Origin: Burkholderia sp. USMB20
GTDB taxonomy: Bacteria; Pseudomonadota; Gammaproteobacteria; Burkholderiales; Burkholderiaceae
NCBI RefSeq assembly: GCF_000949135.2
Contig: NZ_JTAN02000003.1
Coordinates: 434,001-498,000 of the forward strand
DNA length: 64,000 nucleotides
Direction: 5' to 3'
In this document: positions 51,405 to 58,567 of the stretch, piece by piece
How the letters are laid out: the number at the start of each line of letters is the position of its first letter
Position numbering within the stretch: position 1 is the first letter of the stretch
Notes under the pieces: generated by a model
Told to the model about the DNA's origin: nothing
The model's input: only the letters and a program-made list of their open reading frames with translations
The model's database searches: none
Made by a program: the position numbers and the translations under genes

Positions 51405-52133
51405 TCATTTGACGAAGGTGCCCGGCCAGCCGACGATCCGCTTCGGGCGCGGCGGCGCATAGGTGCGGACCTTCGACGTCTTCAGCTTCAGGCGCACCAG
51501 CGATTCCGCGAGCGCGACCGCGGCCGACACGCCGTCGACGACGGGCACGCCCGTGCATTCCTCGATCTGCCGGTCGAGGCCGGCCATCCCGCCGCAGCCG
51601 AGGCAGATCACTTCCGCGCGATCGTCCTTCACCGCGCGCGCGGCCTGGTCGACGATCGACTCGATCGCGCGGGCAGGGTTCTCCTCGAGCTCGAGCACCG
51701 CGAGACCGCTCGCGCGCACCGACGCGCAGCGCGCGTCGAGCCCCGCGAGCTTCAGGCGATCCTCGATCAGCGGCACCGTGCGGTCGAGCGTCGTGACGAC
51801 CGAGTAGCGGTGGCCGAGCAGCATCGCGACGCTCGCGGCCGCTTCGGTGATGTCGACGACCGGCACCGTCAGCAGTTCCTGCAGCCCTTCGCGGCCGTGT
51901 TCGCCGTAGCCGGCCTGGATCACCGCGTCGTATGGCTCGTCGTAGCTCAACACGCGGTCCATCACGGCGATCGCCGCGAGGTAGCTCTCGAAATTGCCTT
52001 CGACCGATTCCGCGCCGAAGTGCGGCGTCAGCCCGACGATCTCCGTGCCCGGCGACGCGGCGGCGCGCGCCTGCGCGGCGATGGCGTCGGTGATCGACGC
52101 GGTCGTGTTGACGTTGACTACCAGGATTCTCAT
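51405..52133 (-). CDS. Asp/Glu/hydantoin racemase family protein
   Basis: The 242-residue protein has the two-domain racemase pattern: MRILVVNVNTTASITDAIAA, DAVIQAGYGEHGREGLQELL, PVVDITEAAASVAMLLGHRY and VICLGCGGMAGLDRQIEECT. The second catalytic cysteine (LGCGG) is present, but the first one, usually in an ACFGDPG-like motif, is replaced here by AGYGEHG. Some annotated family members share that change, so the enzyme may use another base or a one-base mechanism. The gene follows the NCS1 permease with 22 bases between, suggesting hydantoin or related ring-compound use. Confidence 0.83.
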   Translation of the reverse strand: MRILVVNVNTTASITDAIAAQARAAASPGTEIVGLTPHFGAESVEGNFESYLAAIAVMDRVLSYDEPYDAVIQAGYGEHGREGLQELLTVPVVDITEAAASVAMLLGHRYSVVTTLDRTVPLIEDRLKLAGLDARCASVRASGLAVLELEENPARAIESIVDQAARAVKDDRAEVICLGCGGMAGLDRQIEECTGVPVVDGVSAAVALAESLVRLKLKTSKVRTYAPPRPKRIVGWPGTFVK

Positions 52134-52155
52134 CGGTGCACTCCGTATGCTGCGT

Positions 52156-53688
52156 TCAGTGTCGGGCGCAGGCGACCGCGATGGGTTCGCCCGAGCGCTC
52201 GTCGTATTGCCGTTTGCGATCGGCCGTCAGCCAGTACACGCTGCCCGCGATGGCCGCGCCGAGCAGCCAGGAGAACGGCGTCATCGCGCTGAAGGCCGGC
52301 ACGACGGCGAGCGTGATCGAGATCAGCGCGGACGGCACGAGCGCCGCGAGCGCCTTGCGGTTCACGCCGCGCGTGTAGAAATACGCGCCGCTCGGCGCTT
52401 CGGTATATAGGTCCGGCACGTTCACGCGCTGCTTGCGCACGAGCCAGTAGTCGACCGTGATGATCCCGTACAGCGGGCCGAGCAGCGCGCCGAGGCCGGA
52501 CAGGAAGTAGACGATCACGATCGGGCTGTTGTACAGGTTCCACGGCAGGATCAGCACCGCGACCGTCGCGCTGATCAGGCCCGCGCGGCGGAACGTCAGG
52601 CGGTGCGGCGCGAGGCTCGTCAGCACGAAGGCCGGCGCGACGAAGTTCGCCATGATGTTGACCGCGACCGTCACGATCAGGAATGCGAGGCAACCGAGCA
52701 CGAGGAACAGCTTGTTCGGCACCGTCGCGATGATTTCCGTCGGGCTGTGGATGATCTGGCCGTTCAGCTTGAATTGCGCGCCCGCGAGCACGAAGCTGAT
52801 CGTCGCGAACACCAGGATGTTCACCGGCAGGCCCCAGAAGTTGCCGACCCGCACCGTCTTCGCGCTCGGCGACGCGCGCGCGAAATCGCAGAAGTTGAGC
52901 ACCAGCGTGCCGTAGATCGCAAGCCACAGCGCGCCGCCCGCGAACACTTCGGTCCACATCTTCAGGCCGGTCATCGGCTTGCCGATCGACATCGCGAGAT
53001 GGCCGCCGGTGCGGCTGAACATCCATGCGGCGAGCGACAGCGTCGTGACGAGGATGATCGGGCCGGCGAGCCCTTCGTACTTGCGGACCATCTCCATCCC
53101 GTAGGTGAGGATGCCGATCTGCACCAGCCAGATCGCGACGAACGTCACCCAGCCGAGCGTCGACAGCCCGCAGATCGCGTTCTGGTCGAACGCGGCGAGG
53201 CCCGGCCAGATCGCGGTGAGCAGCACGCGCAGCACGACCGACGCGAGGTAGGTCTGGATTCCGAACCATGCGATCGCGATCACCGCGCGGATCATCGCGG
53301 GCAACAGCGCGCCGTAGATGCCGAAGCTCATCCGGCTGATCACCGGGAACGGCACGCCGGTCTTCTGGCCCATGTAGCCGGTGAGGTTCATGAAGCCGTA
53401 CACCAGCACCGCGCCGATCGCGAGCGATGCGAGCATCTGCCAGCCCGACAGGCCGAGCGCGAACAGCCCGATCGCGAACGAGTAGTTCGCGATGTTGTGC
53501 ACGTCGTTGGTCCACAGCGCGAAGATGCTGTAGCGGCCCCAGGTGCGGCCCTCCGCCTTGGTCGGCGCGAGGTCGGGATTGTGCAGCCGGGGGCTCAGCG
53601 CGGGGTCGCGCGCGGCGGTACCGGTTCGATGCAATGCGTCGTCCGCGCCGAGCACGATGCCCGCGCGGTGGGTGGCTTCCAGTTGCAC
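52156..53688 (-). CDS. NCS1-family hydantoin/allantoin-type permease
   Basis: A 510-residue, 12-helix sodium- or proton-coupled transporter related to Mhp1 and allantoin permeases. Typical segments: NPDLAPTKAEGRTWGRYSIF at the start, ALWTNDVHNIANYSFAIGLF (helix 1 substrate site), PVISRMSFGIYGALLPAMIR, NFCDFARASPSAKTVRVGNF and LGPLYGIITVDYWLVRKQRV. Together with the racemase gene after it, it probably imports a hydantoin or ureide. No hydantoinase or carbamoylase gene is in the window. Confidence 0.9.
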   Translation of the reverse strand: MQLEATHRAGIVLGADDALHRTGTAARDPALSPRLHNPDLAPTKAEGRTWGRYSIFALWTNDVHNIANYSFAIGLFALGLSGWQMLASLAIGAVLVYGFMNLTGYMGQKTGVPFPVISRMSFGIYGALLPAMIRAVIAIAWFGIQTYLASVVLRVLLTAIWPGLAAFDQNAICGLSTLGWVTFVAIWLVQIGILTYGMEMVRKYEGLAGPIILVTTLSLAAWMFSRTGGHLAMSIGKPMTGLKMWTEVFAGGALWLAIYGTLVLNFCDFARASPSAKTVRVGNFWGLPVNILVFATISFVLAGAQFKLNGQIIHSPTEIIATVPNKLFLVLGCLAFLIVTVAVNIMANFVAPAFVLTSLAPHRLTFRRAGLISATVAVLILPWNLYNSPIVIVYFLSGLGALLGPLYGIITVDYWLVRKQRVNVPDLYTEAPSGAYFYTRGVNRKALAALVPSALISITLAVVPAFSAMTPFSWLLGAAIAGSVYWLTADRKRQYDERSGEPIAVACARH

Positions 53689-53944
53689 GCGTTGTCTCCT
53701 TCCATGTGCGGGGCGCGAACCGGCAGCGTGTGCACGCAGCGCCGGCCCGGCCGCCGTGGACGTTATGTCTCGGATTTGTTCGCGAGTATGGGTGGCCGTC
53801 GCGGCGATGGGAAATTAAATATTCGGCTGGGGGGCATTTGAAAAATGAATGGGGCCGGGTCGCCGGCGGTGGCGATGGAGGAGATGGACGGCACGCGCAT
53901 TGCTCGCCACAGGTCTCCATCCAGTCGACATCAGCGGAGGTGTC

Positions 53945-54202
53945 ATGCAGCGATATTCCATTCGTCACGTATCGCGGGTCGTCTTCGCCGGCATCCTGAT
54001 TGCCGGCCTGGCGGTGGGTGCGGGTTGTCAGAAGAAGAGCGAGAGCGACACCACTACCGGCGGGAGCTCAACCGGCTCCACCAGCAGCATGGCGCCGGCG
54101 CCGTCTACCGCGCCGTCGGGCATGCCGGGCAGCGGCACGGCCGGCGGCCCGGCGAGCATGCCCGGCGCCGCTTCCGCGCCCGCGGGAGCAAGCGGCGGCT
54201 GA
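53945..54202 (+). CDS. Small Ser/Pro/Ala-rich lipoprotein
   Basis: The 85-residue product begins MQRYSIRHVSRVVFAGILIA and has lipobox VGAGC followed by QKKSESDTTTGGSSTGSTSS and a Pro/Ala/Gly tail with no structure. GGAGGTGTC lies just before the ATG. The composition suggests a disordered envelope lipoprotein; function is unknown. The following 190 bases hold no other gene. Confidence 0.78.
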   Translation: MQRYSIRHVSRVVFAGILIAGLAVGAGCQKKSESDTTTGGSSTGSTSSMAPAPSTAPSGMPGSGTAGGPASMPGAASAPAGASGG

Positions 54203-54395
54203 CGGTCGGCGCGGGCGGCATGCGCGGGCCCGTCGCCCGCGTGCCGCCGGGACGGCTGTCGGCGCAGCACGCGTGTCGCAGGGCACGCGTGGGCGGCGCC
54301 GTGCGCGTGAAAGATTTGCAACGACCGTTGTAGCGATTCCCGGACCGGCGCCGGCTGCATCCCGCCGGCGCACGCCGTCCGGAACAGGAGGTGCG

Positions 54396-54962
54396 ATGCA
54401 CAACGCGGAATCGAACCCAACCCCGAAACAGCAGCGCGAACAGATCGCGAAGAGCCCGGTGCAGACGCCGGCGGCCGGCGACATGCCCGATGCGGCGACC
54501 CAGGCCGCCGAGGTCGCCGAAGCCGCCGAGGTCACGAAGCGGGCGCTGACCCCTGAGGCCGTCGCGGCGAAGACGCCGACCGGCCTGCCGCCGATCGATG
54601 TCGGCGCGCATGCGGTCGACAGCGGCGATCCGGTGCGTCGCGCCAGCGGCAGGATCGTGACGCTCGATAACGCGAACATGGCGATGACCGACAACACGGT
54701 CGACGTCGACGGCAAGGGCATGGAGGCGCGCAGCGGCGCGACCGAGTGGCACGACAACGTGATCTATTCGAATGCGTCGCTCGACGACGCGGTCGAGACG
54801 CCGGACGAAGGGCTCGGCGGCATCGACAGCCGGCCGGGCGGCAACGTGCCGCAGATTGCGACGCGGCCGGGCTGGCGCGTCCGGCATGTCGGCGATGTCG
54901 ATGTCGAGCACGGCGACGGTACGCGGGTCGAGCACGTGATTCGTCTCGAGCGGACCGACTGA
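54396..54962 (+). CDS. Hypothetical hydrophilic protein, 188 residues
   Basis: A perfect ribosome site (AGGAGGTGCG) precedes MHNAESNPTPKQQREQIAKS. The first half is Ala/Glu-rich (AAEVAEAAEVTKRALTPEAV) and likely helical or disordered; the second half has short beta-like stretches (GRIVTLDNANMAMTDNTVDV, TEWHDNVIYSNASLDDAVE) and ends DGTRVEHVIRLERTD. No signal peptide or membrane helix. I recognise no family. A strong palindromic terminator follows. Confidence 0.7.
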   Translation: MHNAESNPTPKQQREQIAKSPVQTPAAGDMPDAATQAAEVAEAAEVTKRALTPEAVAAKTPTGLPPIDVGAHAVDSGDPVRRASGRIVTLDNANMAMTDNTVDVDGKGMEARSGATEWHDNVIYSNASLDDAVETPDEGLGGIDSRPGGNVPQIATRPGWRVRHVGDVDVEHGDGTRVEHVIRLERTD

Positions 54963-54982
54963 CGACGTAGCGAGGGCTGCCG

Positions 54983-55008
54983 GGCGGACCGCCGGCCGGC
55001 GGTCCGCC
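54983..55008. terminator. Bidirectional hairpin terminator
   Basis: GGCGGACCGCC and GGCGGTCCGCC form an 11-bp perfect stem with a GGCC loop between the convergent hypothetical and DUF4397 genes. No U-tract is present. Confidence 0.65.
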
Positions 55009-55022
55009 GAAGCCGTTATCCG

Positions 55023-55787
55023 TTATTGCGGGCCGAGTTCCTGCGCGGACGTGTCCGCATCGTTGCCCTGCGCGACGAGCACGTGAATGTCGTTCGGCGT
55101 CACGTCGCCGATGCCGCCCGCCGGAATCGTCACCAGCAACCAGTCGGCGTTGTTGTTGATCGCGACCGGCGCGGTTTTCAGGATCGGCGCCTTGCTGCCG
55201 GCCGTCGTGACGATCACCTGGTAGGTTCCGCCGTTCAGGTAGATGGAATCCTGTGTGGATGCCGGCACGGCGTTCTGATACGCGGCGCCCGCCAGCGTCG
55301 GGCTTTGCGTGTTGATGTCGGTGCCCGGCGGCACGACGTACACGTCGACGTTCTGCGTGTTCGGCGACGCGTTGAAGCTGCGCACGCGCGCCTTGTCGGA
55401 CAGCAGCTTCTTGTCGAACGGATCGTCGATCAGCGAAATCGCCGACGAGGTGCTCGGCAACGCGATGGTCGTGTAGTGGTGACCGTTCGCCGCGCCGAAC
55501 GACTGCGACGCGACGGTCGTGGTCGTTCCCGATACGTCGTAACTGGCGGTCTGCGTGCCCGAATCGATGTCGTGATAACGGGTCACGCCCTTGTACGCGA
55601 CACCCGACGCATCGAGCTTCGCGTTCAGGTAGTAGTCGAGATTCGGGCCGGCCGGCACCGCGTTGATGAAGCGCGCCTGCGGCTTCGAGATGCCGAGCAC
55701 GGTGCCGACGTCGTTGCTGTCTCCGCCGCACGCCGTGAGTACGGAAATGACCGAGCACAGGGCCACTATCGTTCGTATGGATTTCAT
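55023..55787 (-). CDS. DUF4397-domain lipoprotein
   Basis: The 254-residue protein begins MKSIRTIVALCSVISVLTAC with lipobox LTAC, then two DUF4397 repeats recognised by ARFINAVPAGPNLDYYLNAK and ARVRSFNASPNTQNVDVYVV, each forming a beta sandwich, and the ending WLLVTIPAGGIGDVTPNDIH. Envelope proteins of this kind are common in Burkholderia and have no known activity. GAGAGGAC precedes the ATG. Confidence 0.85.
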   Translation of the reverse strand: MKSIRTIVALCSVISVLTACGGDSNDVGTVLGISKPQARFINAVPAGPNLDYYLNAKLDASGVAYKGVTRYHDIDSGTQTASYDVSGTTTTVASQSFGAANGHHYTTIALPSTSSAISLIDDPFDKKLLSDKARVRSFNASPNTQNVDVYVVPPGTDINTQSPTLAGAAYQNAVPASTQDSIYLNGGTYQVIVTTAGSKAPILKTAPVAINNNADWLLVTIPAGGIGDVTPNDIHVLVAQGNDADTSAQELGPQ

Positions 55788-56241
55788 GTCGTCCTCTCGT
55801 TCAGGGGGAACCCTGCTTGCGATGCGGGATCGCCGCGCGAGGACTCGCGCGGTGTGCAGCGCCGGGTTGAAGGAAGGATTGCCGTCCGCCCCGGGGGGCG
55901 GGCGCGTTGATATCGCAAACGACGTGCCTGCACGGCGGGACACGTGTACGCGCCGGTGTGGCGCGAAGCTGCGCGGGGAGGCAGTGGCATGCCGTGCGCG
56001 AACACGCGCGCGAGGTGACGTGTTTGTAAAAAGGCAGTGCGGCACGTCGCGAGGCGACCTGTGCGCGAGTGCGGCGCCCAGGAAAGCTGTTCAAGCCGTC
56101 AGCCGGGGGCGCTGCGACGAATGCGGAAGGGCGAGAGGGGGTATGCGCGCATATCGTTGGGCACGCATCGATACGCGGAGAGTCGTGCGAATTGTACGAA
56201 TCGCGCGCGACGACCTCGGGTCGCCGCGCGCATGGAGCGCA
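55788..56241. other. Intergenic region
   Basis: The stretch lies between the DUF4397 start and the end of the transporter gene; it should contain the DUF4397 promoter. It is GC-rich with short Cys/Arg-coding antisense frames that show no homology or ribosome sites. No RNA gene or repeat is recognised. Confidence 0.35.
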
Positions 56242-57549
56242 TCAGCGGTTCACGAGCTTTGCAGGATACGCGAGCGCGAGCGCGCATCCGACCAGCATGC
56301 ATGCGGCGAAGCCGTACAGCCCCGCGCTCTGCGAATGGAACGTGTCGCGCAGCCAGCCGATGAAGTAGGTGCTGCCGAAGCCGCCGAGGTTCGCGATCGA
56401 GCACGCGAACGCGATCCCGCCGGCGGCGGCCGAGCCCTTCAGGAACGTGGACGGCAGCGCCCAGACGACCGGCATCGCGGCGGCCGCGCCCGCGTTGATC
56501 AGCGAGAACAGCAGCACGGTCGCGAGCGTGCCGTGCGACGACGCGGCGGCAAACGCGAGCGCGACGGCCGACACCAGGAACGGCACGACGATATGCCAGC
56601 GGCGCTCGCGCGCGCGGTCGGAGCTCGCGCCGCAATACAGCGTCGCGAGCACGGCCGCGGCATTCGGGATCACCATCAGCCAGCCGATGTGATACGCGTC
56701 CTTCACGCCGGTGTCGCGCAGGATCGTCGGCAGCCAGAAGCTCACCGCATACAGCCCGAGCAGCACGCACAGGTCGATGAGGCCGAGTGCCCACACCTTC
56801 GGATCGGAGAACGCGCGGCCGAGCGCGTGGCTCTTGTTGCCGGACGGATCGGCATCGAGGTTCGCGCGCAGCGTGCGCTGCTCGTCCGCGTTCAGCCAGC
56901 GCGCGGTCTCGATGCTGTTGGGCAGCCAGCGCAGCACCGCGAAGCCGAGCAGCACCGACGGCAATGCCTCGAGCAGGAACAGCCACTGCCAGCCGCCGAG
57001 CCCGTGGGCGCCGTCGAACGCACGCATGATCCAGCCGGAGATCGGGCTGCCGATCATGCTCGACAGCGGCAGCCCGACCATGAACAGCGCGACGATGCGT
57101 GCGCGGCGCGCATCGGGATACCACTGGGTCAGGTACAGCAGCACGCCGGGCAGGAAGCCGGCTTCGGCGGCGCCGAGCAGGAAGCGCACGACGTAGAACT
57201 GCATCGGCGTATGCACGAACATCGTCGCGCCCGACAGCAGGCCCCACGTGATCATGATCCGTGCGATCCACAGCTTCGCGCCGACGCGCTGCAGCACCAG
57301 ATTGCTCGGGACTTCGAACAGGATGTAGCCGGCGAAGAACAGGCCGGCGCCGAGCCCGTACACAGTGTCGCTGAACTTCAGCGCGTCGAGCATCTGCAGC
57401 TTCGCGAGCCCGATGTTGATGCGGTCGAGATAGGCCGCGAAATAGCACAGGCAGAACAGCGTGATCAGGCGCAGCGTGACCTTGCGGTAGAGCGCGCCGT
57501 GCAGCGTGTCGTCGGCGGAGACGGCGGCGCTCGGGTGTGCGGTAGACAT
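56242..57549 (-). CDS. MFS anion/cation symporter, probable nicotinate-pathway transporter (NicT-like)
   Basis: A 435-residue, 12-helix major-facilitator protein of the anion:cation symporter group: RKVTLRLITLFCLCYFAAYL, DRINIGLAKLQMLDALKFSD, then LFFAGYILFEVPSNLVLQRV and the end AACMLVGCALALAYPAKLVN. Its nearest well-known relatives include NicT and 4-hydroxyphenylacetate carriers. It diverges from the MarR-type regulator gene, and the catabolic genes for nicotinate lie beyond, so it may import nicotinate or 6-hydroxynicotinate. The start MSTAHPSAAV begins the conserved region. Confidence 0.85.
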   Translation of the reverse strand: MSTAHPSAAVSADDTLHGALYRKVTLRLITLFCLCYFAAYLDRINIGLAKLQMLDALKFSDTVYGLGAGLFFAGYILFEVPSNLVLQRVGAKLWIARIMITWGLLSGATMFVHTPMQFYVVRFLLGAAEAGFLPGVLLYLTQWYPDARRARIVALFMVGLPLSSMIGSPISGWIMRAFDGAHGLGGWQWLFLLEALPSVLLGFAVLRWLPNSIETARWLNADEQRTLRANLDADPSGNKSHALGRAFSDPKVWALGLIDLCVLLGLYAVSFWLPTILRDTGVKDAYHIGWLMVIPNAAAVLATLYCGASSDRARERRWHIVVPFLVSAVALAFAAASSHGTLATVLLFSLINAGAAAAMPVVWALPSTFLKGSAAAGGIAFACSIANLGGFGSTYFIGWLRDTFHSQSAGLYGFAACMLVGCALALAYPAKLVNR

Positions 57550-58084
57550 GGGATTGCCCCTGTTCGAATGTGACGGATGAAGTGGGTGGCCGTTCGACGC
57601 GAGCGAAGGTTCGCCGCGCGCTGGAGTCTGTATAGCACGCCAATTACATAGCGTACACACTAGAAAATACGGAATCTCACAGGCACGAAAGTGAACGCGC
57701 CAGGATCGATCGATAAACCAGATAAACCCGGAATTTTTCGGGGATTAATCTGGGAATTTGCACATACCAACATGGTTTTTCCCATCCGGAGGCATGCACG
57801 AAATTCGTGCGTATACGCTCAAAAGTGGAGTGTGTGCACGCCAGTGATTCGGCGTTCGGAGCGCGCGCGTCCGGCAGCCCGCCGGATCGCGCGAGCCGCG
57901 GGCGTTGCAGCGGCGACGTCCGCGGGCAGGCCGACACGGTCAGGCGCTTGTCGGGCGCGACGCGGGCAAGGCGCGACGAACCCTGACGCACCGCAACGAA
58001 GCAGCGGCCGCGTGACCGGATGCACCGATTTGAGGGTGTACACTGCTTGCCTTTCCCATTCATGCCGCGCGAGCCTTCATCTTC
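57550..58084. other. Divergent regulatory region nicT-nicR
   Basis: This 535-base gap between the transporter and regulator genes is more AT-rich near 57620-57830 and holds the palindrome at 57796-57810 and a GTGTACAC octamer at 58036-58043, 42 bases before the regulator start. Both outward promoters must lie here, but no -35/-10 pair is clear enough to call. Confidence 0.5.
57796..57810. promoter_or_regulatory. Candidate MarR-type operator
   Basis: GCACGAA-A-TTCGTGC is a perfect 7-bp inverted repeat with a single central base, in the divergent nicT-nicR gap. MarR-family dimers bind such 15-18-base palindromes, and it is the best candidate site for the adjacent regulator. Confidence 0.55.
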
Positions 58085-58531
58085 ATGGCGTCTTCCAAGG
58101 ATTCCTACGACTTTCACGACCAGGTCGGGCACCTGCTGCGCCGTGCCTATCAGCGGCACGTCGCGATCTTCCAGGAAGCGATCCCCGATTCGGACCTGAC
58201 GGCCGCGCAGTTCGTCGCGCTGTGCGCGGTCAAGGAAAAGCAGGCGTGTTCGCTGAACGACATCGTGAAGGCGACCGCGATCGACCAGGCGACGATTCGT
58301 GGCGTCGTCGAGCGCTTGAAGACGCGCGCGCTGGTCGAGGTGCTGCCCGACCCGAACGACGGCCGCAAGCTGATCGTGCGCGCGACCGCGGCGGGCCTCG
58401 CGCTGATCGACCGCACGGTGCCGTTCGCGCGGCAGGTGACCGAGCGCACGTACGGGCCGCTCAATCCGGGCGAACGCGTCGCATTGCAGTACCTGCTGCG
58501 CAAGATGATGGAGGCCGACGGCGACGCGTGA
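58085..58531 (+). CDS. nicR: MarR-family regulator, probable nicotinate-cluster repressor (NicR-like)
   Basis: A 148-residue winged-helix dimer: DQVGHLLRRAYQRHVAIFQE, DLTAAQFVALCAVKEKQACS, then the recognition helix DQATIRGVVERLKTRALVEV and the wing DPNDGRKLIVRATAAG. In Pseudomonas putida NicR represses the nic genes and is released by 6-hydroxynicotinate. It sits between the transporter and the catabolic genes, which supports the same role here; the ligand is inferred from the neighbourhood. Confidence 0.85.
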   Translation: MASSKDSYDFHDQVGHLLRRAYQRHVAIFQEAIPDSDLTAAQFVALCAVKEKQACSLNDIVKATAIDQATIRGVVERLKTRALVEVLPDPNDGRKLIVRATAAGLALIDRTVPFARQVTERTYGPLNPGERVALQYLLRKMMEADGDA

Positions 58532-58567
58532 CGCGCGGCGCCGTCCGGCCCTCGACGCAAACCGGCC

